Positions 20,548 through 32,673 of a stretch of 64,000 bases of DNA are shown one piece after another. The position numbers were made by a program, and so were the translations under genes. The stretch is taken from the NCBI GenBank assembly GCA_963924555.1, contig OZ004590.1, positions 3,876,501 through 3,940,500 of the forward strand, read 5' to 3'. The notes below the pieces were generated by a model that saw nothing but the letters and a program-made list of their open reading frames with translations, had not been told where the DNA came from and made no database searches. The stretch comes from Crambe crambe (taxonomy: Eukaryota; Porifera; Demospongiae; Poecilosclerida; Crambeidae). Each line of letters begins with the position of its first letter. Position 1 is the stretch's first letter.

Positions 20548-23500
20548 ATGGCGAGTGATAATGAGCTTGAGCCGTACATAATCGAGGGTCCTGTAGAAGT
20601 TTTTGCCGAGGAAGGTAGGGGATCTTATGGTATTCTGCACCGCATTTCACTGGATGGTGTAGAACGGATAGCTAAGCGTCCTCACCGGGTCTTCAGGGGT
20701 GACCAATGCGGTGGAGAAAAAGCTATTCGAGAAAAGTTTCGAGCTGAATGTGTGACTCTGAGCAAGTTGAAGCATGCTAATCTTGTTTGCTTCATTGGTG
20801 TCTATTACGAACAGGAGAGAAGTGATCTCGTTCTGGTCATGGAAAAATTGGATGCAGATCTAGCATCCTTTCTCGGGGAGCACAGTAATGTTTGTCTCTC
20901 TGTGAAGGTATCCATTTTGCACGATGTAGCTTGTGGATTACTCTATCTTCATAGCAGAGAGCCAGCTATCATCCATCGTGATCTTACTGCGCCAAATATT
21001 CTACTGACGTCAGATTTGCAGGCCAAAATAGCTGATTTCGGTGTCTCTCGATTGTGTAATTTGAGTGCTACCATAAATCTTACTCGAGTTCCAGGAACCT
21101 TCTACTACATGCCACCAGAAGCACGTATGGAAGATCCTAAATATGACACCAGTCTTGATATTTTTTCCTTTGGTCATTTGACCTTGCATACTATAATTCA
21201 ATGTTACCCGGAAGTTTTCGATACTCAACCAAACATTGAAGTCCAGCGTCGTAAAAGAAGTCTACAGTTGGTGAAGAATTCACATCCTTTATACCCAATA
21301 ATGATCAAATGTTTGCAAGACGAACCTTCAAGTAGACCTTCAACGGAAGAACTTTATCAGGAACTCATTAAAGTCAGGAGTGAGCATCCTCGAACATTAT
21401 CCCACATTTTACAATCTTTAAGCAGGGTGGGTGAATATTATATCATTGCAAATATCTAGTTGGGCTGAAATGGACCCCTAGCTCACTCTCATAGTCTATA
21501 GTTATAGCTAACCCTTCCCAGTGTGAACTCCTGACCTTCACTCCTCTCCCTATTAAGACACTTAATTTTGCAGCCCAGAGGTGGTTACTGTAGGCTTATT
21601 TTTACTGTATCTAAAAGTGTGTTTTTATATAGGTTGAAGATGCTATTTTGAAGAAAGATTTTGAGAAACTGCAAACAGATTTGGAAATGGCAAGAGCTGA
21701 TATTGAGGTAGGCATCATGAGGCGGAATCGTTATTGCTAACTTTAACAACATGATTCCAATAGACAAAAAAGCAAGAGCTGGAAATGCTAAGGGGTGATT
21801 TACGAGCAGCAAAGATTGCAGTAAGTATTCAGTGTTTATTTAGCTATAATAGCTTAAGCAGGTCACCTCTCTGTGACACAGCCAGGGGTCCCAGTTCCAA
21901 GAGGGCTTTCAGTGTAGCAGGCCACCTCTTTATAATTGTTGGCTTGAGGGTGACCACTATAACCAGGTTCCACTGTAATACTATAGGATCAAATCCATGT
22001 TAAGGACTTTCAAAGTGAAAGAAGCGACAGAGAAGAAATCCATTCCAAGTATGCTGATTTGAAAGAGCGCAACTACCGATTAGAGGCAAATTTGGCATTT
22101 GAAATTGAAGATAAGAAAAGAGTGGAGGATAAAAATATGGCATTACATCAAAGTTTGACGGAGTCGAGAGATGCCATTAACACCCAACAGAAGATTGCCC
22201 AAGAGTATAGCGAGAGAGTCGATAAATTGGAACAGGAACTGAAAGAGGAAACTGTGAGGTGTAAGAATCTTGAGAAAGAAAATAAGCAACTAAGAATTCG
22301 GGTAAGGAATTGCCTATTATATTAATAAAGTATGACACAGGACATTTTCTGGCCATTTTATCTGGTGCCTTTGTGTGATCAAATTTGTATTAGTAGCTAT
22401 GGGATTAGGGTTAGCATCAGGCACTATGTCCGCACAATATATTTTGAATAAGAGTGCACATTAACAATTTGAAATCTGAAATAATACCTAATATAGAAGC
22501 CCTGCTTTTTTCCACCTGTGAAAAAAATTGGGATGCTCTATGATGACGACTATGTTTTTGCAGACCTCTAAGCTGGCCTCTGTTTATGATATTAAGATAA
22601 AGGATACCATAGAGTGGGTGAAGTGTCATCCTGCAGCATAGTTGTGTAAACCAGTCAAAACCTCAAACCACAATCTGTACAGCTAGACTGCCTAGCTAAC
22701 TTGGTCTTAGCCTCATCCCGCTGCGCAAGAGCCTGGGGACAAGGCTAACTTGGTCTACATAAAGCTAGTGTGTGTGCCATTAAAAAGAGCAAATTTTTTG
22801 GTTGCCTAACTTAAGCAGCCATCACAAATTACTCACAATGAGTCTCTCTATTATCTATGATTAGACTGGCACAGCAAAGAAAAAGAAAATTATTTGTTTG
22901 TGTTTTTCAATTTTGGCAAAAGGAACCTTGCAGTAATCTTGCAACATGAAATTCAATTCAGAACGCCAAACCAAAATTTACATATGTATCTTCCTTTAAT
23001 TAAGTAGCCCAACTCCAAAGTCATGCGGTTAGTCCATTGTTATGTAGGTTAGGTGTTCTGAATTTGATGTTGCAAGACTGCCATGAATTTCTTCATGTAG
23101 CTATTCATCCCTAACCATCAGGAGTTTTGGGCAAGGTAGCTATGAGAAAAAGCTTTGAATTCCTTTGGCAGGGGTAGTGGTGACTCGAATATTATGAATA
23201 TCAGCAGCATTATGGCAGACAACTCACTTGCAATGGACAGTTATATCTATAGCCAAAGACCTTTGGTAGTCGGGGGAATGTTTGGAGAGATAGGTGGATA
23301 CACAATAGCTGTTATTAATTATGACAACCAACCTGCAGTGGAGTGGATTCAGTGGAGCTAGTAAATAGAGATTAAATTCAGCTAGGACACATGTGGTTCA
23401 TGCTTCAGAAAAAAATGTCTCTAAAGATGACTGATCAAGTGGTTCTATTTTGTAATTGCTGATTGTGACTCTTTTTAATTAATGCCCAATCAAGTATTTT

Positions 23501-24576
23501 TTATTTTTTTTTCACTGTTGCTGGCACTCTGGCCAGCTTGGGTAAGGGTTATATCATACTATGTCGATGGCTGGCTGGTAGTAGTAAGAATAGAGTGCCT
23601 CATATAAAAACAGATGAGCATTATATTGCTACTACAGTAATGCATTTTTTAAAATAGGAATTGAAGGAGAGAACGAGTTTGATAAAAATCACTGAAGAAC
23701 GGAATAAACTGAAGGAGAAAGACCTTGGTACTAAGTTCTACAGGAGAAAACGACATTACACTGATGATGATGATGATGATGATGGCAAAGAAAAAGTAAG
23801 TGTTAATAGCCAGGAGGAAATTGTATTTTAGTTGACACAAAAATAGGCTCAAAATTTTATAATAAAGTATTCCCCATAAAATTATACAGCAAGCCTTTGG
23901 ACCTTAGTGCAGAGGTCAGTGTTGTTATTAATTTATTCTTATGCAGTTGATTGAGGGCTTGCAACGTGAAATCGAGCAGCTTAGGAAAACCAATAAGAAT
24001 TTTCTGGCTATAATGAAGAAAAATGAGATAAAATTTGAAGCTGTTGAAAAGGTAACCTGGTGTAGACATGATCTTGACATTACTACATTTCACACAAGTC
24101 GATTAGTTCAGCAGCCCAGAAATATTTTGGCCAAAGATACTTGTATATAAATTTATGCTGCCAGACACTAATACCAGTAGCTATATTGTGTCCAATTCAC
24201 TTGATTGTAAGGGGTGGTAGGAGAGGACTGGAGATGGAGGAAGCTCTTTACACGACTTGAATTATTGAGTATAATAGCTTGTTATTATCTAAGGGAAATG
24301 GCCAATTTCTGGTAACATCTTTGACTGGACTAACTTTTATTATAGAGTGCTGATGATGAGTCATCTCCCCGTCCAAGATCATACACAGTCATTACACCTA
24401 TTCGATCCAGCTCTGGTGACAAAGGGTCCCACAGCAGAGAGGCCGCACCCTCTGGTGCCTCCACCCTACCACGTGCTCAATCAAGTCATGACACTCAGCT
24501 AACTGGACAAGAAACACCTCCTGGTATGACAAGGAGAGTGTGGAAAGCAGTGGACTCGGATTCATATAGTCAATGA
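20548..24576 (+). CDS. protein kinase - UBAN coiled-coil protein, copy 2 (intact, 599 aa)
   Basis: Seven exons join in phase: 20548-21426 (kinase, 293 aa), 21633-21707, 21764-21820, 21987-22301, 23658-23795, 23947-24051 and 24346-24576. The kinase has GRGSYG, IAKRPH, HRDLTAPNILL, IADFGVSRL and MPPEAR, so it should be active; HRDLT without the usual lysine is TKL/LISK-like. Exon 4 starts with IHVKDFQSERSDREE, matching the D-F-x-x-E-R-x-x-R-E core of the UBAN/CC2-LZ motif in NEMO, ABIN and optineurin, which binds Met1-linked ubiquitin. Long heptads follow (KLEQELKEETVRCKNLEKEN), then a seven-Asp acidic patch and a Ser-rich tail ending SDSYSQ. MASDNELEPYI is preferred as the start because it aligns with copy 1. 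Ubiquitin binding is an inference from the motif. Confidence 0.85.
21848..21985. mobile_element. MITE fragment in intron 3 of copy 2
   Basis: It contains the family repeats GGTCACCTCTCTGTGACA and GGCCACCTCTTTATAA and ends ACCAGGTTCCACTGTA, about 10 bp before exon 4. The element is absent from the matching intron of copy 1, so it inserted after the duplication or was lost there. Confidence 0.6.
22302..23657. other. large intron 4 of copy 2
   Basis: No exon recognised. It shares pieces with intron 4 of copy 1, for example the TCCTTTGGCAG/GCTGGCACTCTGGCCAGCTTGGGTAAGGG stretch near 23510-23560 just before exon 5, but the SINE-like element and foldback of copy 1 are missing. Confidence 0.5.
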
Positions 24577-24749
24577 ATGCACAAAAAAATTATAGACCTG
24601 GAAAAAGGTCGTCTATACCATAAATGAGTTAGTAACACGTGATCGCATTAAGAGCCGTTGGTTTCATTTACGGCGATCCCTTACTAAACCTTAGAATGAA
24701 GGTATTAGATACTTAATTACTTAATATCGCTCTGTACCGAACTTCTGCC
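24577..24749 (+). promoter_or_regulatory. PAF1 upstream region
   Basis: The 173 bp between the kinase-UBAN copy 2 stop and the PAF1 ATG must contain the PAF1 promoter. It has an E-box CACGTG (24636-24641) and a TACCATAAATGAGTTAGTAAC element. The stretch is conserved in the duplicate at 18490-18646, E-box included, and a shorter piece recurs at 20284. Confidence 0.5.
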
Positions 24750-25740
24750 ATGCCTACTACGGTAGAAACAGGTCAGCACCGAAAAAAGTAAGTTGATACA
24801 AAAGAGAACAGAGGTTTAATAATTGATTCTAAATGTCGCACACCCAACTAGGTCGGACAAACCGCCAATTCCGAAGTGAGAGAATAGCTAGCAGTAAGCT
24901 GTGTATAGTATTGAGATCCTATGAATTTATAGGAACTTGGATCTGCTCTGTTCAGTGAAGTACAAGAATAATCTTCCAGACATTCCGTTTGACCCAAAGT
25001 TTCTCCCCTATCCATTTGACTCACAGAGGTATGCCATGCTGATACTACTAGTACTAATACTGGGTGGAGTTTCCTATGGTTCAGTGAATGAGAGAGGAGC
25101 ATGTTTTAGAACAGACATGCCAATTCTTGGGGTATCTGTCTTCTGAAACAGGGGGAGAGTCAATTATTCGAATCGTGGCCCCTCCCCCTTTCTTCCCTTC
25201 CTCTCTGTGTTCCAATTACGGTAGGTTATCACATGAGAGGGAGAGAAAGAAAGCTAGGGATCTATGTCCTTATACCATGCCCAGTAACTATTGTGATTTA
25301 CTCACTCGATCACATGATAAACCATGTGCAGATTCATTCAATACAATCCGACTAGCTTAGAGCGTAACCACAAGCATGACCTTCAGACTGAAGTGGATTT
25401 AGGAGTCCCCATTGACCTCATCTTACCTGAGACATACACTAACTCCGATCATAATGGTAAGTAAGCTCACTGAAAATAATAAGCCTCAAAAGAACTGCCT
25501 GACAGATGCCTCATTCATTTGGTCAATTTATTTCTTAGCTGTTGCATTAGGATTGTCTATGTCCAGGCAATATTGCTGCCTTATTCTAGAAGACTCTATT
25601 TTGTTTGTTGCTGTTGCTTGATATCTCAGTCCCATTTAATGTGTGATTTCTTGTGTTTGATTGCAGCTGCTTTAGATCCTGCTGATGAGGAGCTTTTAGA
25701 AGAGGAAATTGTCCAGCAACCAGAGTCTAAAAGGTGATTG

Positions 25741-25784
<44 letters not shown>

Positions 25785-28700
25785 TGCTTTACATAACTTT
25801 TGACTGGCCTTGCTAAATCTCAGAGCTCAGCAGCATGCCAAGATAGTGTCGTTTATGAGAAGAACCGAGTACATCTCTACGGAGTATGCCAGGTCACATG
25901 GCCATGGTGATGGAGCTGAAACAAAGTAAGCTATTCTTAGTCAGCCATGTTTATATGCATGTCATGTGGTCATGTGATAGAAATTGACCCATTTTTCAAA
26001 CATATCTATGGTGGCTGGACTATCTACACTTTACATTTCAGCCCCAAGACTAGTAGTAACCAAAACCGAATGTGTGGTTTTGCCTGGAAATTACTCCAAT
26101 CCCTAGATTTTAATTTTGTTAATTGTTGTTGCTGCATTAGATTTGGTTACAATGTAAAGAAGAAACTGCAAGGCATGGATGTCTACAAGGTATAGTTCCT
26201 TGCTCTGTGAAATGATCCTTTATATTTGTTTGTGTTGTTGTGTTTATTTATTTGAAGGATCGTGCAAGTCAGATAGCAGCAATAGAAGCTACATTCGATG
26301 CCGCTAAGAAACCAGTAAGTAAAACTCCGTAATGTGCAGCAATACCAGGGTTCTCCCCAGTGAAACTGATCAGAGTGGTGCTTGAATACCACATTAAAGG
26401 ATTTTGATATTCTTGTGGCTATTAAAATACATTATTTTAACCACATGAAAGAAAAATGGGCCCATCAGAGTGGTGTTGCACCCTTTGGGGATAACCCTGC
26501 AATATTGTATGTAACAATGCATAGAGCAATGAAGCAACTTTAACACTTATACATTAACACTTACATATTAAAGGCCTCCTTCCCTAAAATCATGTATCGA
26601 ACATCTTCCAGTCATATCATGTGAAGTGTATGATACTTTTATATGTAGATTACCAAGCACCACAGCAAGAATGGTGTTTATGCCAATGAAGTCTTACCTG
26701 TCTTCCCTGACTTCGATGTAAGTCTCTTTTTAATTTTTTTTGTTTTGAACACCTTCACTGTTTTGTTTTAATGATCAATACTGCAGCTATGGAAACTGCC
26801 CTTTGCTCAAGTGCTGTTTGACTCTGACCCTGCAACCATTGGTAGGGCCGAGAAGAGAAAAGTCGATGAGATGGCACAGGCAATGATCAGGTACATACAT
26901 ACATGAATACATGCATAAAGGTCATAAAGGACGATGAGATGCACAAGCAATGATCAGGTACATACAATACATGAAGGTCATAAAGGTCATACATAAAGGT
27001 CAATGAGATATTTCTTGGAAATGACCCACCAAATTTTATTAACTGAATGTCCGACGTACCAAATCTTTATAATGACCAATCAAATTGAGTGTCTTATACA
27101 TGAATGCATACATGCATACATACATACATACATACATATCCAGAAAAATTGGTCAGATATTCAGGGGGCAATTGACATAGGATAAACCAAGTTTTTAGTT
27201 GGCAATTTTCCTGTATATAATATTGCAATGGTGTGTACTTGTTTAGAGGAATGATGGATGAAAACAACGAGCAGTTTGTGGCTTACTTTCTCCCGACTCC
27301 AGAAACCATGACCAAGAGGAAAGAGGACATCAAGGCAGGCATTGAGTACCGAGAGGATGACGAGTTAGTTGCCCCCCCCCCTCCTGAAAGTCTAATGAGG
27401 TCATGTTATATGATCATGTGTATGTGTTTTTTTAGGTATGAGTACAAACTGACTCGCGAGTACAATTGGAATGTAAAGAATAAAGCCAGCAAAGGATATG
27501 AGGTAAGTTGAAATAGACCAGATGATAATTTTAAGCCGAAGTTACAGTCATCATTGGTAAGAGGTTCAGAGGAGATATAGAATTATTTTGAGTTTACAAG
27601 GTATTTCTTTAAAATCAAATCTTTTAGCTTCAAAGTTACTTCACTTTATAGAGTTTTTATTAGTAAACATCATTTGTCTTCACAATTATAAAACTTAATT
27701 GAATATGATTATTGTAGGAGACCTATTTCTTTGTAGTTCGTCCAGGGGAAGGCATCTTCTACAATGAGATAGAAACGAGGTAAAATGTAAATCAGCACCA
27801 TAAATTATCAGGAGGGATGGTTGAAAAGAGATGTACGTAGGTCTCTATGCCACACACGAGCCTGAGGCTCTGTAAATTCCATAAAAAATAACACAGCACT
27901 TTACTTGTACCATAACCACATGCACACACGCACAAAACTACTTCATATTGATCCAGCATAAATTTACATATCAACCTCTCTAGAAGGTTGATAAGTGACT
28001 TATGTACCTAAAATATAGCAATCCTTTCGACTGGGTCTCCTACAAACCACATCTTCCCCTTACAATTGCCTCCACCACACTCTGAGGTGGTGTATAAATT
28101 GGAAATTGAAAACTGTTTAGGTTTTCCTGTACTTGCATAGATCTGTTGGAGTTCTCCAAGCAGACACTGAAGATATAAAATCCCACAGGGGATTGTTTTC
28201 TTGCACAGTTTGGTCCTGATTTTAAAAGCTTAGTACAATGAAGGAGCATTACATGATAATGTGACTATGCTGAAAGATGATTAAGGTTTCAAGGGCCTTT
28301 GTGAATACAAAGCTGTTTGCATTCTCATGTTATCATAATTGCTGTGTGTGTATGTATTTCCATTTCAGGGTTCGTCTGAGTAAGCGTAGGGGAAAAACAG
28401 CCAAGTCAGCGATGAACTCTAAACTGGTAGTACGGCATAGGGAGATGACAGAGGATGAGGTGTATGCTCAGGTAATAACCATATGCACTCTAATCGATGC
28501 ACACCATGATATGTGGGCAAGTTGTATTAAGTACGGGACTGTAATATGCACACCATTTCAAACAGGGTGCTTGTAGCATGTGCTGTGCTCAGTTCCCTAA
28601 AGGATATAGTGGCCAATCCCCTTACAGATCTATTACACGTGCGTACCTGGTGTTCTAGGGTGGACACCAGCCTTTTGTCCTTTGTAGAGAGGTTGTCTTC

Positions 28701-29062
28701 TTTCAGAGGTTATTTTGAATAGGGTGTACATGTATTCGTTGAAAGATTTGTAATGTCCTTTTCAGAGGTTCAAATTCCACTGTATTATAATGAAATGCTC
28801 CCATAATGAACTGCAGGAGGCACGACTGACTCAATTGGAACCCATCCTCCCTGAGGAGGAGGAGGAGGAAGGTGATTGGATGCAGGGAGCTGGCGGAGAG
28901 AGAGCTGCCACACCCACTGGCGAAGAGGAAGAAGGGGGGACTGAAGGGAGCGAAGAAGGGGAGGGGGAGGAAGAGGAAGGGGGTGAAGACGAAGAGAGTG
29001 AACGTGATGATGAGTTTGAGCAAGCATTTGGACTGGGGGAAGAGGAGGAAGAGGATGACTAA
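24750..29062 (+). CDS. PAF1: PAF1, RNA polymerase II-associated factor 1 (441 aa)
   Basis: PAF1 is the core subunit of the nuclear Paf1 complex, which controls Pol II elongation and co-transcriptional histone marks. Fifteen exons join in phase to 441 aa: 24750-24787, 24852-24875, 24933-25028, 25332-25456, 25667-25733, 25824-25925, 26141-26189, 26258-26314, 26649-26717, 26787-26890, 27247-27363, 27436-27502, 27718-27779, 28369-28471 and 28817-29062. Diagnostic segments: [73 protein letters not shown] and RVRLSKRR. The C-terminus is a Glu/Gly/Asp-rich acidic tail, as in animal PAF1 but shorter and nearly free of the Ser-rich part. Exon 2 is a 24-nt microexon; the start [12 protein letters not shown] was chosen because phase 2 of exon 1 fits exon 2. 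Confidence 0.95.
25741..25783. repeat. (ATA)n microsatellite in PAF1 intron 5
   Basis: Fourteen or so ATA units lie directly after the exon-5 donor, which reads GTGATTG. Confidence 0.9.
26891..27145. repeat. (ACAT)n-related repeats in PAF1 intron 10
   Basis: The intron begins with a duplicated GATGAGAT...GCAATGATCAGGTACATACA segment that copies the end of exon 10 and its splice donor (26870-26900 versus 26930-26965). Short ACAT/CATA runs follow, up to 27145. The second donor-like copy could act as a decoy splice site. Confidence 0.7.
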
Positions 29063-31140
29063 TTAGCTAGAGCTACACAACATAATACAATTCACAACAA
29101 TACTACATATCACTAAATGAAATGTTCTATCTACTGGAGCAGCTCTTAAACTAACTCCTCTATCTCTCTCCCTCTCACTAAATGTATTGCAGCCTATCTA
29201 ATTTTTATGGATGTTATGATCTTATGTGCTATTGAGCAAGATGAAGTTGCTCATTAACAGAAGTCACTACATGCAATTGATGTTATGATTTGGATGTTGG
29301 TCTTCCATCATTCATGCCATGTTTGTATCATCGACATGATACTCAGACTATGATTTTAAAATTGTGTGTGGCATGCATCACGGTGAAGTAGGAATGGGGG
29401 GGGGGGGGGGGGGCTGCCCCCCCCAATACTGTAGATGGAGGGGCACTGCCCCCCCTCCCACCCCCAATAATATGAACAGCTAACTTGAGTATATTGAAAA
29501 TAAAGATCAAACACCAAGCAATTATATGCATAAATGCTGTCATTGCAGTGTGATGTCAGCAATTTCACTGCTGCTTAATGGCAGAAGGATTGATTACTTT
29601 GGAAATTTTTGTGTGACTAACTTATTATTGTTCCTGCCCCCCTAATAAATTTCTTTACTGCATCAAAATAAGGATCATGCAATGGCTAAAGAGGTTCTCA
29701 GGAAACTGGAAGATCACCTCAACTGTACTGTCTTGTACCTACACTGACCCTAAACTTCTCAAATGCTTCCACGTAGGGCCATGACAGGCCAAGATGAGAT
29801 ATAAAGGGAGTGAAGTAGGAATAGTTGGCTTGTAGTTTGGTAATATTGGTGATTTACTTGACTGAAGCTCACTAACTTTTTTGAACCACACATGGCCAAG
29901 TTATTTAGATTTCCCTTTACTTGTTTTTTTGATATAATCCTCTATTTTTTTATTATAGGCAACTGGATGCCGTGATCCTGCTATCCAAGTTAATTATTGT
30001 AGCTATGTAGTTCATTGGAGGTTTCATCATATTAATATTGTATGAGCCGAAATGAATCTGATCTGATGGACCGGACACTTTTTCATTACAAAAATTAGTG
30101 AAGTTGTCAGAAAACAGTAAGTTATAGCTGCTATGACTGCTTACCCTATAATTATTTTATACACATTCTTGTCACGTAGAAGAATTTTGGAGGCTCAACG
30201 CATGCACGTTGTTTACGCATGCGCGTTATGTTGTATAGTCTACTGCACTGAGACAGTGGCTTTTTTCTGAGTGAACTAGAGCCACCAGTGGGACATGGAC
30301 CTGGTCCAAGTAAAATGGAACAGATTCATATATAGAACATGGCCCAAACGCGGCCCAATTTTTCCAGATTGTGCCATTTATATGCAAGAAAAAGCAATTT
30401 CTTCCGAGGTCAGAACAAAAATAAGCTCCAAGATAAGCGCTTAAACATTGAATTGAGGTGTGCATTATTTAGAAACGAAAGCTAGAGCAGCTCAGCTATG
30501 TATCTATTTGGAACTGAAGACTAGTCTCACTAATGTTTATCAGGCTTGATTGTGATCCAACATTGCAAAACAAGAGCTATGAATTTCATGAAGCAAGGAT
30601 AATTGAACTTCAGCTTGCCTACCACTCATATTTACACTTTATGTATAACTGGTATGTGTATTTAAGAAAAAAAGAAGAAGCTATAGATGTACAGCACTAG
30701 CTAACCACCTCCTGCAAAAAGAAATCACAAATGGGCCTGGCATAAGTAGCTATAGACCACTTGCCTGTGTCCAAAATGGAGTAAAACTGACAGATCTTGG
30801 AAATGAAAGGTATGGAGGCTCTGGTTGGGAGTTATAAAGCTTCAATAATAAATTTTGTACTGTGTAGGGCCCTCCATAGTGTAAAGTCTATGCATGGAGA
30901 TAGTAGCTTTGTAACTACCATACAAAGCAAGTAGCTAATTAGCTTCAAATTTTTAGAGCTTTTTAAATAATTATTATTATGCTTAGAGATTGTAGCTATC
31001 AGTGAAAATTCAAAACAGTCACTAGGTGTGACGTACCCACATATTATACATTTGACTTCATCCTTGCATAATCTCATCTATTCAGCTCTTGTTTCAACTC
31101 TTTTTTTGACCAGTTAACTATAGTCATCCCTACATCACCT
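29063..31140. other. repeat-rich intergenic region
   Basis: No convincing gene. It includes a G17 tract followed by C-rich inverted pieces (about 29395-29465) that could fold. A dispersed repeat at about 29800-30000 (GAAGTAGGAATAGTTGGCTTGTAG..., GGCAACTGGATGCCGTGATCC) has a second copy at about 49820-50420. The palindrome-like ACGCATGCACGTTGTTTACGCATGCGCGT lies near 30200. Small ORFs here have no recognisable domain. Confidence 0.5.
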
Positions 31141-31249
31141 TCATTTATTTGAATAAATGTTTTTCTTTACTTGTAAAATATAATAGTACACTAGGTACCC
31201 TAGGACACAAGGTCCCTAACAAGCTATGTCTGAAGGTCTTGGCAAAGGT

Positions 31250-32045
31250 CTGTCGTGCCAAAAGTGGACCGGGAAAAAAATGGACCCCCGGTCCAATTTT
31301 GGCAGGGAAAAAATGGACCAGGGGGTCCACTTTTTTAAGTGGACCTTCCTTGCCAAAACTGGACCTGGTCAAGAAAAAATGGGACCTGGTCCAGTTTCAC
31401 TGCCATGAGCTCAACAGGTCCACTTTTGGTAAGGGGAAAAAGTGGACCCAGTCTAGAGTTTCAACGTCTCGGCAGGTCTATTTTTAGCAAGGGAAAAGTT
31501 GACCTGGTCTAGAGAATCAAGGCTGCATGGATTACCCCGCCCTCCTCCCAATAGTAATAATGTAAGTGAATCTATCTGAAGTGGACCTGGTCCAGTTTTA
31601 CTGCCATGAGCTCGACAGGTCCACTTTTGGCAAAGGAAAAAAGTGGACCCAGTCCATGCAGTTTCATTGCCAAAATCTCAGCAGGTCAGGGAAAAAAGTG
31701 GACCTGATTTTGAAAATCTCAGCAGGAAAAGTGCATGCATGGATTCCCATCCATGAAAAGTGTGTTAATATTTCAAATAACATAGCTATCTGAAAAAGAG
31801 TGGTCTTGTCCTAGCAAGCTACATACGTTTTCAATTTATAGCCAAAAATCTGGCATCTGGTAGTAAGGCAATACTGAGGTTTGTACAAGAAAGCTGCGTC
31901 AACCAGGTCCATTTTCTTGTAGCTACTGTACTTAAGCTTACAGAGCACTCGATTCGCTATGCGTGCATGCCCGGATCATTTTATGTCAAGGGAGTCCATT
32001 ATCCCCGGTCCAATTTTTTTCCCGATCCAAATTTTTCATGACAGG
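31250..32045. repeat. GGACC/GGTCC-rich degenerate minisatellite
   Basis: At least ten short units of the type AAAAGTGGACC, GGTCCACTTTT, TGGCAAGGGAAAAA and CTGCCATGAGCTCAACAGG alternate in both orientations. Two longer related units (about 31370-31450 and 31580-31660) share CCTGGTCCAGTTT and CATGAGCTCRACAGGTCCACTTTTGG. Open frames through it encode repetitive Lys/Trp/Thr peptides and are not accepted as genes. Confidence 0.75.
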
Positions 32046-32673
32046 TCAAAAGAGAATAAAGTGAGATAAAATAAATAAATAAATAAATAATGCTAAAAGT
32101 GATAAAAATGATAAAAAGTAATGAGCAATGAATAAGTGATGGTGAACACCATAACTGTTCTTTTCTGGCCATAAAAATATGATGAGATGTTGAGATTGCA
32201 ATTTTCCCTGCATTGTCCCCAGTAGTGTCAGGGGTGGGGCATAAAAATGTCTGCCACGTTGTATGACAATCATGCTATTTATCGAGAGGTAAAGGATTAG
32301 CTATAGCTAGCACAGTCAATTTTGAGTAATGTGGTATAAAAATTATAGCATTTGAATGAACCATTTCTGAAATAAGTTGTTTGATTGTAAAATTCTCAGC
32401 TATTTATTGTTTTTGCTTTATGGCCACCCAACTTTACCAGATGGTCAACCAAACTTAAATGCTAACTAAAACAGATGTGTCATGTATACATAGACTGTTT
32501 TGATACGCGTTAGCTAGATGGTATTAGCTAGAATGCATCGTTAAAGCTACAAGCCTAGCTTGTGAACAAAAGCACAGGGTTGCAAACAACCCCTGGATCC
32601 AGCCTTTCATATAAAAAGGAGAAACAAATCCAGTTACCCTACAGAAGAAGAACTGCAATAGCTGCAATAAGAT
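32046..32673. other. spacer upstream of the receptor-like gene
   Basis: It contains an (AAAT)n run near 32070. About 32440-32640 recurs in inverted orientation at about 42280-42470, so it was duplicated with the receptor gene and may carry its 5' region or upstream exons; no exon was defined. Confidence 0.4.

Noticed and set aside
28703..29066. Overlapping ORFs on both strands over the PAF1 acidic tail
   Set aside because: Shadows of the GAG/GAA-rich PAF1 last exon; the exon phase fits PAF1 only.
31149..31793. 112-aa and 75-aa Lys/Trp-rich ORFs
   Set aside because: Translations of the GGACC/GGTCC minisatellite, with different frames in different units.
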